From: Bacillota bacterium
Lineage (GTDB): Bacteria; Bacillota; Clostridia; Christensenellales; UMGS416
DNA length: 64,000 bases
Direction: 5' to 3'
NCBI GenBank assembly: GCA_023435705.1
Contig: JAEYRH010000008.1
Coordinates: 124,001-188,000, forward strand
Position 1 is the first letter of the stretch. Every line of letters begins with the position of its first letter. Positions 51,942 through 61,158 of this stretch are shown here, piece after piece. The notes under the pieces were generated by a model. It made no database searches. It saw nothing but the letters and a program-made list of their open reading frames with translations, and was not told where the DNA came from. The position numbers and the translations under genes are program-made.

Positions 51942-52394
51942 TTACCGGATCCAGCGGATGAAGCCCGTCTTATCCTCCCGGTTAAAGCCGCAGCGCTCAT
52001 AAAACCTGAGCGTGCTGTCCAGCTTGGATCCGGTCATCAGCATAATCTTGTAGCATCCGGCATCTTTGGCGATCTGCGCAGCCCGGTCCATCAGCGCTGA
52101 GGCAATCCCCCTGCCCCGGTGCTCACGGTGGGTGACCACATTTTCCACGATGGCATAGGGCCGCGTGTTGTGCGTGAGGTTTTCCACAATCACCAGCGTG
52201 GCAGAGGCCACCGCCGAGCCGTCCGGCCCGCCCACCAGCAGGTGGTAGCGAGGGTCATCCTGAAAGCGGGCAAGCATCTCCTGCCAGCGGGCCATGTCTT
52301 GCGGTTCCTCCGGCGGGTGAGCGGTGAGGTGGTGCTGGTAGAGCTCCAGCAGCGCTTCGGCATCGCGGGGCTCGGCCTTGCGGATGGTCAGCAT
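51942..52394 (-). CDS. GNAT family N-acetyltransferase
   Basis: A 150-residue acetyltransferase. Motif A is VVTHREHRGRGIASALMDRA (about 86-105) and LRFYERCGFNREDKTGF closes the fold. I chose the ATG at 52394 because GGAGGTGA lies eight bases before it, versus two for the ATG at 52400. It is divergent from pta. Substrate unknown. Confidence 0.9.
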   Translation of the reverse strand: MLTIRKAEPRDAEALLELYQHHLTAHPPEEPQDMARWQEMLARFQDDPRYHLLVGGPDGSAVASATLVIVENLTHNTRPYAIVENVVTHREHRGRGIASALMDRAAQIAKDAGCYKIMLMTGSKLDSTLRFYERCGFNREDKTGFIRWIR

Positions 52395-52432
52395 CGGCAT
52401 GTCACCTCCGGTTATGCCAATAGGATACCACA

Positions 52433-52461
52433 TTGACGGTGGGTGGGATCAAGTTTATTAT
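52433..52461 (+). promoter_or_regulatory. Promoter of pta
   Basis: TTGACG (52433-52438), a 17-bp spacer and TATTAT (52456-52461), with the pta start 31 bp after the -10. Confidence 0.7.
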
Positions 52462-52491
52462 TGGTTTATCCATATGCAAAGGATGATCCCT

Positions 52492-53466
52492 ATGCTGGAA
52501 AACATGATCGCCTTTCTGAGAGCCAACCGCCGTGTGATCGCCTTCCCGGAGGGGAATGACCCCCGGATCCTTGAGGCCGCCGCCCGGCTTCACCGCGAGG
52601 GAATCCTTACACCGCTGCTGGTGGGTAACCGGCAGGCGGTTGAGGCGGAGGCAGCCAGGCTGGGCGTTTCCATCGAGGGCATTGAGGTCATTAACCCGGC
52701 CAGTTTTGACCGCGCCGACGAGATGCTCCAGACGATGGTGGAGCTGCGACGGGGCAAGATGGACGAGGCGGCCTGTGCTGAGGCGCTGCGCCACGGCAAC
52801 TATTTCGCCACAATGCTGGTGGTGATGGGCCTGGCCGACGGCCTGCTGGGCGGTGCCACCTATTCCACGGCGGACACCGTGCGCCCGGCATTGCAGTTGG
52901 TGAAGACCAGGCCGGGCAGCAGCATTGTGTCCAGCTGCTTCATCCTGCACCGGCATTCCGCTGAAGGCCGCGACGAGCTCTATGCCATGGCCGATTGCGC
53001 GATCAACCTGGACCCAAGCGCCGACGAACTGGCGGAGATTGCCATCGAGACGGCGCGGACGGCCCGCGTGTTTGGCATCGATCCCAAAGTGGCGCTGCTC
53101 TCCTACAGCACACTGGGCTCCGGCAAGGGGCAAAGCGTGGACAAGGTGCGGCAAGCAGCGGAAAAACTGAAGGTGATGGGCCTGGATTTCCCGGTGGAGG
53201 GCGAGCTGCAGTTTGACGCTGCCTTCGCCCCGGAAGTGGCCGCGACAAAAGCCCCCGGTTCCGCCGTGGCCGGGCAGGCCAACACATTCCTCTTCCCCGA
53301 CCTCAACGCCGGCAATATCGGCTATAAGATTGCCCAGCGACTGGGCGGGTTTACCGCGCTGGGCCCCATCTTGCAAGGCCTGAACGCGCCGATCAACGAC
53401 CTCTCACGGGGGTGTGTGACCGAGGAAGTGTATCAAATGGCGATCATCACCGCGGCGATGAAGTGA
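52492..53466 (+). CDS. pta: Phosphate acetyltransferase
   Basis: A 324-residue enzyme interconverting acetyl-CoA and acetyl phosphate for ATP production by acetate fermentation. Family features are IAFPEGNDPRILEAAARLHR at the N-terminus, GATYSTADTVRPALQLVKTR, VALLSYSTLGSGKGQSVDKV and FPDLNAGNIGYKIAQRLGGF near the C-terminus. Length matches the short class I Pta. The ATG at 52492 has AAAGG upstream. Acetate kinase is not adjacent, unlike many clostridia where ackA follows. Confidence 0.95.
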   Translation: MLENMIAFLRANRRVIAFPEGNDPRILEAAARLHREGILTPLLVGNRQAVEAEAARLGVSIEGIEVINPASFDRADEMLQTMVELRRGKMDEAACAEALRHGNYFATMLVVMGLADGLLGGATYSTADTVRPALQLVKTRPGSSIVSSCFILHRHSAEGRDELYAMADCAINLDPSADELAEIAIETARTARVFGIDPKVALLSYSTLGSGKGQSVDKVRQAAEKLKVMGLDFPVEGELQFDAAFAPEVAATKAPGSAVAGQANTFLFPDLNAGNIGYKIAQRLGGFTALGPILQGLNAPINDLSRGCVTEEVYQMAIITAAMK

Positions 53467-53538
53467 TTTCCCGTTTTGCAACATTGATAACGACATGGAG
53501 CAGATACGCCGATCATGTGAGATGAAAGAGGCGTCGTA

Positions 53539-53865
53539 ATGTCAAAGAAGGCAAACAGCAGCAATCCTGGTGCGTTGGATGAATTCCTTGAACGTCAAGA
53601 ATTGGGTTCCAATCCCACAAAAAACGTGGGAAACTTTCGGCCCAGCATGCCCATATTTATGTTAGGCAGGTTCCCGCTCTTCAAACTGTTGCTCGGTGTG
53701 AGCTTTGGGGTTCCCGCAATCATCGGGCTGATCAGCATATTTCACGATTTGGCGGGCAACTGGCTTAACCTAATCCGCATCACGGTCCTGATTGCGCTTT
53801 CGGTTCTGTTTATTGCCAGCGGCATCCGCAGTCTTCGTTCAAAAAGTGGAAAACACAAGCCTTAG
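53539..53865 (+). CDS. Small membrane protein with two helices
   Basis: A 108-residue protein with a 40-residue polar N-terminus and two predicted membrane helices (LLLGVSFGVPAIIGLISIF and ITVLIALSVLFIASGI), ending in a basic tail (RSLRSKSGKHKP). RBS GAGGCG. No family recognised. It lies 72 bp after pta on the same strand. Confidence 0.7.
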   Translation: MSKKANSSNPGALDEFLERQELGSNPTKNVGNFRPSMPIFMLGRFPLFKLLLGVSFGVPAIIGLISIFHDLAGNWLNLIRITVLIALSVLFIASGIRSLRSKSGKHKP

Positions 53866-53937
53866 TAATAGGTGGAAGGACGTCTGCCTCGTCGACCTCT
53901 CAGGTTTAGTAACGAGGACAGCGATCGTTGCAGCTGA

Positions 53938-54468
53938 TTAACTCAGCTCAATCCAATACCGCTGCAGCACATCGGCCAGATGGCTGCCGGTGACTTCATT
54001 CTCCAGCACGCCGCCGTTCTTCTGGATTGTCCGCGCGGAGCCGATGTTATGCTTGTCGCAGGTGACCAGCACCCGCTTGAGGCCCAGCGCCCGGCAGCGC
54101 TCCAGCGCCATACCAAGCATCGCCGCGGCATACCCCTTGCGGCGCTCGGTGGGCCGCACCGCATAACCGATATGGCCGCCTTCCCGCAGCAGGAAGTCAT
54201 TGAGCCGGTGGCGGATGTTCACCATGCCCACGATCCTGTGATCCGCTTGGCGCACCAAAAAATAGGTGTCCGCCGGCACACGCTCCGGCGTGGGGCGCGT
54301 CCCGTTGCGATCCATCTCCAATTTGGCGAGCCACTGGCTGTAGTCGTCATACCGGTCCAGCCCGCCTGAGCCGCTCACCTGTGAGTGGTGCTCCCGAAAC
54401 TCCGCCAGGTATGCAAAGGCGGCGGCCTCGTGCTCCGGTGCGGGTGTAACAAGCATCAGTTCGTCCAT
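53938..54468 (-). CDS. GNAT family N-acetyltransferase
   Basis: A 176-residue acetyltransferase: the N-terminus MDELMLVTPAPEHEAAAFAY, then IVGMVNIRHRLNDFLLREGG, acetyl-CoA motif VRPTERRKGYAAAMLGMALE, and NIGSARTIQKNGGVLENEV. The layout matches a common Firmicutes group (YjdJ/YkwB-like) annotated as GNAT. I set the start at 54468, after AGAAGGA. Substrate unknown. Confidence 0.9.
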   Translation of the reverse strand: MDELMLVTPAPEHEAAAFAYLAEFREHHSQVSGSGGLDRYDDYSQWLAKLEMDRNGTRPTPERVPADTYFLVRQADHRIVGMVNIRHRLNDFLLREGGHIGYAVRPTERRKGYAAAMLGMALERCRALGLKRVLVTCDKHNIGSARTIQKNGGVLENEVTGSHLADVLQRYWIELS

Positions 54469-54526
54469 GGTTTCCTTCTCCCCGTTCATTCGGTCAGCTT
54501 CATCGCTTGGCGATTTTCTCCCATCT

Positions 54527-55069
54527 TTATTGGGCAGATTCTATCTCAAGCTTCACAATAAAATTGTTCTCTTTCCCTTCAACATAGGTTACTCTCAACT
54601 GCTGATTGTTCTCCTTGATGAAACCACAATTATCTTTGGTAGTAGCTCACAACATCACCATCATAATACCGGAACCAGGTTTCTCCAACAGGAAATTCTT
54701 CCGGCTCGTGTCCGCCGGAGGGCGTGGAGAATTCTGTACTGGCCCTTCGATCAGTTTAGTGTTGCTAGATGTGATTTCGGCAAGCAGGCTGTTTCTCTGC
54801 CCCAACCTGTTAATAATCGATATGGATGACATCGTGATGAAAAGCACGGAAACCAGAAGAAATGGTAGCAAGAACCAAAATTGCTTGCTAAAGTGCCGCC
54901 ACTGCCGCTTTTCCGGTTTGGTTTTATGGATGAGAAATCCATTCGTCCTGATCAAACGGATGATCAAACCGGCAGACAAAGCAAACACCAGAACCCCAAC
55001 CAACAGGAGCATTGTCTCTGATGGCAGCGATTTTTGTTGTGTCAGGTCAAACACTGTGGTGTAATCCAT
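54527..55069 (-). pseudogene. Two-helix membrane protein gene with two compensating frameshifts
   Basis: Frame A gives MDYTTVFDLTQQKSLPSETM, two membrane helices and LIEGPVQN. The family sequence then continues in another frame as FSTPSGGHEPEEFPVGETWF and RYYDGDVVSYYQ. It returns to frame A as DNCGFIKENNQQLRVTYVEG and NNFIVKLEIESAQ with the stop at 54527-54529. This order (GxxxxFxP..GGH..E.F.V....F.Y.D ... GG.IxEN..LRVxYV...NxIVKLEI) is that of a widespread uncharacterised protein family. A missing T near 54,731 and an extra A near 54,634 explain it. It starts 2 bp after murG. As written the product stops after 140 residues. Confidence 0.75.
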
Positions 55070-55071
55070 GA

Positions 55072-56169
55072 CTACCTTATCTGCGGAATGTCCTTATCTT
55101 TTTTCGCCGCCCGCTCGATCTCCTCCAGCACAGCCAGTGTGCCGTCACCCTTCGCCTGTGCGTCCATCGCGGCTTTTAGCTGAGTGCGCTTGGCCCAGGT
55201 GTCCATGATGGCGTCATAGAGGCTCTCCACCGTCATGCCGTCCTGGTCAAGCACCTGCGCGAAGCCCTGCCGGGCGAAGCTCCTGGCGTTATCAATCTGG
55301 TCGCCCCGGCTGGCCGAAAGAGGCAGCGGGATCAAGAGCATCGGCTTTTTCAAGGCCAGGAATTCAAAGATGGAATTGGCCCCGGCGCGGGAGACGATCA
55401 GCTCCGCCGCAGCCAGCAGGTCATTGAGGCCCTCGGAAACATACTCGAACTGGGCGTATCCAGCCATACTGCTCAAAGATTCATCCAGATTGCCCTTGCC
55501 GCAGATGTGGATCACCCGGAAAGATTTCAACAGCTTTGGCAGTGCCTGCCGCAGAGCGACGTTGATGCTGTTGGCGCCAAGGCTGCCGCCCATCATCAGT
55601 AGCACCGGCAGGCCGGTGGGGGCAAAACCGCAGCGCGAAAGGCCCCGCGCCCTGTCGCCCTCAAAAAGCTCCCGGCGGATCGGTGTGCCGGTGTGGCGGG
55701 CCTTGCCGCCCAAGTGCTGCGACGTCTCCGGAAAGGTGGTGCAGATGCGGGTGGCGCTGCCCAGCGCCATGCGGTTGGCCAGCCCCGGCGTGAGATCCGA
55801 CTCGTGCAGCACCAGCGGCGTGCCAGTGAGCCGGGCGGCCCACGCCACCGGCACCGACACAAAACCGCCCTTGGAAAACACAACGGCGGGCTTTAGCTTC
55901 TGCAGCAGCCGCAACGCCTGCGCAGCCCCGGCCATCACACGGAAGGGGTCGGAGAGGTTTTTCAGATCCAGGTAACGGCGCAGCTTGCCAGAGGAGATGC
56001 CGTGATAGGTGACATTGGGCATGCGACCGGCCAGGTCACGCTCCATGCCGGAGTAGCTGCCGATGTAGTGCACCTGCCAGCCGCGCTCAATGAGCAGCGG
56101 GATCAACGACAGATTGGGTGTGATGTGGCCGGCGGTGCCGCCGCCGGTCAGAACGATGGTCTTGGGCAT
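55072..56169 (-). CDS. murG: UDP-GlcNAc:lipid I N-acetylglucosaminyltransferase (MurG)
   Basis: A 365-residue GT28 enzyme that converts lipid I to lipid II at the inner face of the membrane. GGGTAGHITPNLSLI (9-23) is the lipid-I-side glycine loop, KGGFVSVPVAWAA and PLVLHESDLTPGLANR are family motifs, and GGSLGANSINVAL and SRAGANSIFEFLAL form the UDP-GlcNAc site. It is outside any mur/div cluster. A second MurG-like copy elsewhere is possible, since standalone MurG-like proteins occur in clostridia. RBS GGAGA. Confidence 0.93.
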   Translation of the reverse strand: MPKTIVLTGGGTAGHITPNLSLIPLLIERGWQVHYIGSYSGMERDLAGRMPNVTYHGISSGKLRRYLDLKNLSDPFRVMAGAAQALRLLQKLKPAVVFSKGGFVSVPVAWAARLTGTPLVLHESDLTPGLANRMALGSATRICTTFPETSQHLGGKARHTGTPIRRELFEGDRARGLSRCGFAPTGLPVLLMMGGSLGANSINVALRQALPKLLKSFRVIHICGKGNLDESLSSMAGYAQFEYVSEGLNDLLAAAELIVSRAGANSIFEFLALKKPMLLIPLPLSASRGDQIDNARSFARQGFAQVLDQDGMTVESLYDAIMDTWAKRTQLKAAMDAQAKGDGTLAVLEEIERAAKKDKDIPQIR

Positions 56170-56226
56170 GGGGGCGGTCTCCTTGGGGGAAGAGCTATTT
56201 GGGAGCTGCTGATTGTTCAGTTAACC

Positions 56227-57210
56227 CTATTTGTCTTGCAACCCATGCGCGATTTGATAAAGCTTCTTGCGATCCTCGATGGCAGCACGGTCGGCATCGG
56301 TGAGCTTGCCCGTCTCGAGGAATTGCTCCACCATCTCCAGCGTGGGCTGGGCGGCCCGGCCACCGATGGCCGTGCACTTGATGGCAGACACTGCGCTGGA
56401 AAACCGTGCGCTGTGCATGGTGTCCCAATCCTTGAGCATGCCGTAGATGAACGCGCCGTGGAACGTGTCGCCGGCACCGGTAGCGTCCACCACGTCCACC
56501 TTGAACGCAGGAATCGTCTCAAACACACCGTCAAACAGGCAGGCGCAGCCCCGCGCCCCCAGCGTGACAGCCACAAACCGGGGGCCTCTGCCAGCGATGT
56601 CGCGGCAGCAATCCTCCAGGCCGATGCCACGCATCTTGTAGCGCGTCACATAATAGGATTCGCTGGTGATGAACGCGTCGATCATCGGCGCCATTTCCTC
56701 ATATTCGGGCTTGTAGCCGTCAGCATCGAAGGACACCTGGCCGCTGGCTTCCCGCATCCACCGGGCGGCCGTGCGCTCGGCCTCGCCGGTGCTGCTCAGG
56801 TGAAGCACCTTTGCCTGGGTGATGTATTGCTTATCCAGCTCTTCGGGCTTGACTGCCCGCACGATCTCCTCGCGGCGCAAAAAGTTCCTGCCACCTGCTT
56901 CCCGGTTGGAAAGCACCACCGACATCCGAGTCGGGATGGCCGGATCCACGATCATGCGGCTGGCGTCCACATTGTTACGCTCGAAATCCGCTATGCAGGC
57001 CCGGCCCTCATGGTCTGCACCCACCGCGCCAATCATGCCACAGCGCACGCCCAGCCGGCCCAGCGCCGTCATCGCCGTGGGCACCTTGCCGCCAAACTGG
57101 TAGCTCATCTCTAGGAGCTTCGCGGCCTGGTCCTGGCCGGGCAGGCGGTCCATGTTGATCAGGATGTCGGCAACCGGGCTGCCAATGCCGATGGCTTCAA
57201 GCTTTTCCAT
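56227..57210 (-). CDS. PfkB-family carbohydrate kinase
   Basis: A 327-residue ribokinase-fold sugar kinase. The N-terminal SPVADILINMDRLP and FGGKVPTAMTALGRLG (PfkB motif 1) and VDATGAGDTFHGAFIYGML (motif 2, catalytic Asp in DATGAGD) are clear. The substrate, among ribose, fructose, 2-keto-3-deoxygluconate and others, cannot be told. The ATG at 57210 follows GGAGGAG; the promoter is at 57,244-57,272. It precedes murG by 57 bp on the same strand; the functional link is unclear. Confidence 0.92.
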   Translation of the reverse strand: MEKLEAIGIGSPVADILINMDRLPGQDQAAKLLEMSYQFGGKVPTAMTALGRLGVRCGMIGAVGADHEGRACIADFERNNVDASRMIVDPAIPTRMSVVLSNREAGGRNFLRREEIVRAVKPEELDKQYITQAKVLHLSSTGEAERTAARWMREASGQVSFDADGYKPEYEEMAPMIDAFITSESYYVTRYKMRGIGLEDCCRDIAGRGPRFVAVTLGARGCACLFDGVFETIPAFKVDVVDATGAGDTFHGAFIYGMLKDWDTMHSARFSSAVSAIKCTAIGGRAAQPTLEMVEQFLETGKLTDADRAAIEDRKKLYQIAHGLQDK

Positions 57211-57838
57211 GGGCTCCTCCAGGGGTAGTATTTCCAAATATTTACTTTACCACACGAAGGGGGGTAAGTCAAAATGGGCCTTATGCAGGTATGAACCAAG
57301 TTACATATATGATGTTTACATCAGTATCTGTTGATTAAAAGTTGGTTGATCTCATTCTTATCCAAACAACTAACGAAATTTGGTAAATGTTTTGAAAGGG
57401 TTATCCTGGGGCGTCTCAGAATGATAATAATGTATTAAAATTGGTCCTTACAGATGTATGCGATGAAGCTGGTCGGAATTGGAATAACAATTACTATAAA
57501 AAAATAATTCCTTCCATGTGGCAGGGCTAACTTCTTGAGATGATGAAGTTAATTAACATCAAGAAAAATTGCAACTAATAACATCTTAAGACGAACATCA
57601 TAACGGTTTGCTACCTTGGAGTCATCATGATAAAAACGAGATATGCACAGATCTCGATCATATCGTTATTTCACAGTCATCTACCTCATAAGTCTCATAA
57701 CCCTAAACTTTCCGTGTTGATCCAAATACATGGCGCGGAAACATACATTTCAGATTCTCTAACTAAACCAAATACAACAATAATTTGCCTTGGCAAAGCC
57801 ACCATGATAACTTTATTGATGCATTATCGAAAAAAAAA
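57211..57838. promoter_or_regulatory. A+T-rich intergenic region with the PfkB promoter
   Basis: On the minus strand TTGACT (57267-57272), a 17-bp spacer and TAAAGT (57244-57249) form the probable kinase promoter. The remaining DNA to 57,838 is markedly A+T-rich. A 103-codon plus-strand frame (57627-57938) lacks an RBS and overlaps the next gene, and I do not count it. This stretch separates G+C-rich DNA from the lower-G+C polysaccharide genes. Confidence 0.6.
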
Positions 57839-59500
57839 CTATATCCCGAATGACAGAAAACCATTATGGCACCCACCAACTTTACACCAAAAAACCTTGT
57901 CATGCAATTCTTTACTGAACAATCGGTTATCAATATAAGTCACGAGCTCAAATACATATTTCTTATCAACAGCTGAATGAACAGAAACATTATGTTCTAT
58001 ATATTTAAAATGCAAAACAGCTTTCGTAAGAAAATCCGGATTCATATCTTCATTCGAGAAGATGAAAAATTCAGATTCCAAACGAGGAGGCGCCGCCTGG
58101 GCCTGGCAATGATACATAGATTTTACCCATGAGCCTGTTGCCTGATACTTGTTATGCAGCTCCGCTACCATGATCGGGCTTACTTGCTCCGATAGAATCA
58201 GAACACAGCGCTTATGAACATAACGAATTCCTTCGTATGCATCCAGTGCCCGCCGAATCCCATCCTCATCGTCAACGACATAATATATCGTGATCGTACT
58301 GGGCTCCTCATTATAAATATAGCCAATGTCGTTCAGCATCTGCTGGAAACGCTCCTTGTATGTGTGATTTGCCAGCACATCATACAGATTGCGGCTTCGC
58401 ATGTGGTCCGTTTGCGAGAAATCCCACTCTCTGTCCGTGAAGAAAACGTTAACTCCAAAAAGCCGGTCGATTCCCTTGGAGTAATTCGTGATAACCAGCG
58501 TATTGGACGACATAAGTTCGAAGACTCTTCTGGCGAACATTGTGTCAGATTCCATCACTGTATTGATGTTTAATGCATATTTGCTCGCCTTATATGCCCG
58601 ATCCATCTGCTGATAGGACAGAGGGGGCCGAAGGTAAGGTTTGTATTGATCCGGATATATATGATTGGGATCATCGTCAGTATTGCGGTTATAGATCACC
58701 AACCCATGCCCGCTGGCCAGAATTTTGTCAAACGCGGCCGCCATATCGTTGCATCGCTGGCTGTGGTAGGAGTACCAACTGCCGGCAAAGATTACATCTT
58801 CCGTGCGGTCATAGGTCTCTATCGGATTAAACAGTTTGGGTTGCGTGGCGAACATCAGCGGGAAGACATTTTTGTGCTTGTATTCTTTCCGGTACCGCTC
58901 AACGCACGAAGCGTCCGTGGTGAAGATATAATCGAACCGCACAGCCGTATCGACAAAATTATGCACCTTGTCGTCAAAATGCGTCGGGTCTTCCTTGTTC
59001 CAGAAAAGGGTGGGAATGTTGTGGTCTTTACAATAGGCAAGAATCGACAACAAGGCTTCGCGCGTTTCACGCTTGCGATTTTCGCTGGTATACACCCTTC
59101 CCAGCCAGGGCCGCCTTTCTGAATCTGCGCCACTCCATGCCGATTCGCAGAAAAAGATGTCTGGCTGCTCCCGCCGGAACACATCCAGCCAGTTTCCCGG
59201 CTCAACGGCAATCAAATTACACTCGAACTTGAAGCAATTATAGGTGAACTCATCCAGCACCGCCGCAACCTTGATGCCCATTATGGGCTTGGTCGGCTTG
59301 GCGGCAGCGGCGTCTTTCCAGCCCATCCGTTTGTTTTGCCCGGAGGCCCGGTAGATCTGATGCACCTCGCCTTTGCTGTTTATGATGTGAAAACGGTCGT
59401 TCAACCGGTAAAAGGCATTCATGATCCGAGGGTACTTCCAAAATATCTTATACAGGGCATAAGCAATCGAATAGATTGCCTTCTTTAGCAATTTCTTCAT
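57839..59500 (-). CDS. CgeB-like glycosyltransferase family protein
   Basis: A 553-residue cytoplasmic protein. The region from about 80 to 380 has a GT-B-type layout: WLDVFRREQPDIFFCESAWS, IPTLFWNKEDPTHFDDKVHN, DYIFTTDASCVERYRKEY and FAGSWYSYHSQRCNDMAAAF. Then ALNINTVMESDTMFARRVFE precedes ELMSSNTLVITNYSKGIDRL, as in the CgeB/Glyco_trans_1_2 families. The C-terminal 170 residues are less conserved. It is the last gene of the surface polysaccharide operon. ATG at 59500 follows GGAGAG. Donor and acceptor unknown. Confidence 0.85.
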   Translation of the reverse strand: MKKLLKKAIYSIAYALYKIFWKYPRIMNAFYRLNDRFHIINSKGEVHQIYRASGQNKRMGWKDAAAAKPTKPIMGIKVAAVLDEFTYNCFKFECNLIAVEPGNWLDVFRREQPDIFFCESAWSGADSERRPWLGRVYTSENRKRETREALLSILAYCKDHNIPTLFWNKEDPTHFDDKVHNFVDTAVRFDYIFTTDASCVERYRKEYKHKNVFPLMFATQPKLFNPIETYDRTEDVIFAGSWYSYHSQRCNDMAAAFDKILASGHGLVIYNRNTDDDPNHIYPDQYKPYLRPPLSYQQMDRAYKASKYALNINTVMESDTMFARRVFELMSSNTLVITNYSKGIDRLFGVNVFFTDREWDFSQTDHMRSRNLYDVLANHTYKERFQQMLNDIGYIYNEEPSTITIYYVVDDEDGIRRALDAYEGIRYVHKRCVLILSEQVSPIMVAELHNKYQATGSWVKSMYHCQAQAAPPRLESEFFIFSNEDMNPDFLTKAVLHFKYIEHNVSVHSAVDKKYVFELVTYIDNRLFSKELHDKVFWCKVGGCHNGFLSFGI

Positions 59501-59540
59501 TCTCTCCGTACTCCAGATCTGGCGGCCCGGCAAGTTTTGG

Positions 59541-60308
59541 TTATTTCACGGTTTTGCTTTGGTATTTCTCCAGCACTTGATCCACATTACCACACTCCAC
59601 GATCCGCCCCTTTTCCATCCAGATAATCTCGTCGCAAAGCTGACGTAACTGCTCCAAACTGTGGGATACGATCACGACAGTGATCGTCTCGTCCATGATC
59701 AATTCCTTGATGCTGTTGAAGCTCTTTTGCCGGAAGCCAATATCACCCACGCTCAAAATCTCGTCAATCAGCAGTACATCCGGCTTAAGGTGGATTGCAA
59801 TTGAAAACCCCAGGCGTGAAACCATACCGCTGGAGTAGGTCCGTATCTGCTTGTCAATAAAGCTCCCCAGTTCGCTGTACTGGATGATGCTGTCCAACCT
59901 TTCCCGGATCTGTTCTTTCGTAAAACCGAGGATCAGGCCGTTCAAGAGGATGTTGTCCCGGCCGGAAAGATCCCTTGAGAAACCCAATCCCAGCGCAAGC
60001 AGATTGATTGTGTCAAAATTGCGATGGATGATTCCACGGTTAGGCGACATAACTCCGGAAAGTACCTTTAAAAGTGTGCTCTTGCCGGCCCCGTTGTTAC
60101 CTATGACGCCATACACCTTGCCCTTCCTAATGTCAAGCGATATGTCCTTCAACGCCTGAAACTCGTTTGCATGTGATACCTTTTTGCCCTTGATCAGGTT
60201 CAGCAGAGACGACTTGATCGATAGGCTCTGGTTTGTCTTGTATAGCAGGTCGACATGCTCGAGCTGGATAACAGTTTCGGCAAGATCGACCGTGTTGTCT
60301 GTATTCAT
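59541..60308 (-). CDS. Polysaccharide/teichoic acid ABC exporter ATP-binding protein
   Basis: A 255-residue ATPase of the TagH/KpsT/Wzt group. Walker A GVIGNNGAGKSTLLKVL, signature IRTYSSGMVSRLGFSIAIHL and Walker B DVLLIDEILSVGD are intact. The NEFQALKDISLDIRKGKVYG start and LALGLGFSRDLSGRDNILLN are typical of the group. No C-terminal carbohydrate-binding extension is present. The start at 60308 follows AAGGA; an ATG at 60329 lacks an SD. It pairs with the permease just upstream. Confidence 0.93.
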   Translation of the reverse strand: MNTDNTVDLAETVIQLEHVDLLYKTNQSLSIKSSLLNLIKGKKVSHANEFQALKDISLDIRKGKVYGVIGNNGAGKSTLLKVLSGVMSPNRGIIHRNFDTINLLALGLGFSRDLSGRDNILLNGLILGFTKEQIRERLDSIIQYSELGSFIDKQIRTYSSGMVSRLGFSIAIHLKPDVLLIDEILSVGDIGFRQKSFNSIKELIMDETITVVIVSHSLEQLRQLCDEIIWMEKGRIVECGNVDQVLEKYQSKTVK

Positions 60309-60331
60309 GTTTTGATATCCTTCTCCCATGC

Positions 60332-61117
60332 CTATAAAACCCTGCCGTATTCATCTTCGTGTTTTGATATCATATGATATCCCCATGCAATTAACAAGAC
60401 CGATACCAGCGTGATAATGCCAAGGCCGACATAATCGGGGGACTTGCCATAAAACAGCGCATCCCGAAACCCCCCGATGATGACGCTCATTGGATTCAGC
60501 TTCAACAGAAAGGCCAGTTTGTGTTTGAACATATCGTAGCTCCACATGATTGGCGATACATAAAACATAAACCGCAGAACGATCTCCATCATGTTTCTGA
60601 GGTCGAAGAAATACACGCCGACGTGCGCAGCGATCAACGTGAGCCCATAGGTGAACAAAATCAATACAAGCGATACCGGTATGAACTCAAACATATGCCA
60701 GGTGATCGGTATTCTGGCGATGATGATCAAGATCACGATCAGGCTGTTGGCGATCAGGAATTCATACAAACTGACCAGCAGGTTGATGCTTGGGTAGACA
60801 AACTTATGAAAATAGACCTGCTCAAAAATCGACTTGTTCTTCACAATGGCGGAGGGTCCGCTCAGCACCGCGCCCGAGAAGAATTTCCAGGATGTCAGCC
60901 CGATGAAGATAAACAAATTAAAGTTCGGCATTCTGTTGTTGCTGAAAATGAATTGCACGACAAAGCTGTAAATCAACATGAAGGCCAGCGGTTCCAGCAG
61001 CAACCACAAAATACCGAGCTTGGTATCGTTGATCCGGCTTCTGAACGCAATTTTTGAATAATATAGAATATAATCCTTATTGAGCTTCAGGTTGGCAAAG
61101 ATATCCTTTTTTTTCAT
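60332..61117 (-). CDS. Polysaccharide/teichoic acid ABC exporter permease
   Basis: A 261-residue ABC-2 (TagG/KpsM/Wzm) permease with six helices. ILWLLLEPLAFMLIYSFVVQ follows an N-terminal amphipathic region. RMPNFNLFIFIGLTSWKFFS, FEQVYFHKFVYPSINLLVSL and the FMFYVSPIMWSYDMF motif are typical of this group. ATG at 61117 after GGGGGA. Together with the ATPase it would flip or export an undecaprenyl-linked polymer. Confidence 0.93.
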   Translation of the reverse strand: MKKKDIFANLKLNKDYILYYSKIAFRSRINDTKLGILWLLLEPLAFMLIYSFVVQFIFSNNRMPNFNLFIFIGLTSWKFFSGAVLSGPSAIVKNKSIFEQVYFHKFVYPSINLLVSLYEFLIANSLIVILIIIARIPITWHMFEFIPVSLVLILFTYGLTLIAAHVGVYFFDLRNMMEIVLRFMFYVSPIMWSYDMFKHKLAFLLKLNPMSVIIGGFRDALFYGKSPDYVGLGIITLVSVLLIAWGYHMISKHEDEYGRVL

Positions 61118-61158
61118 TTGTCCCCCAACAATACTATGTATCTGCACCGGCAATGTTA

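Noticed and set aside
57627..57938. Plus-strand 103-codon frame in A+T-rich DNA
   Set aside because: No RBS, overlaps the glycosyltransferase 3' end, and its translation looks random.
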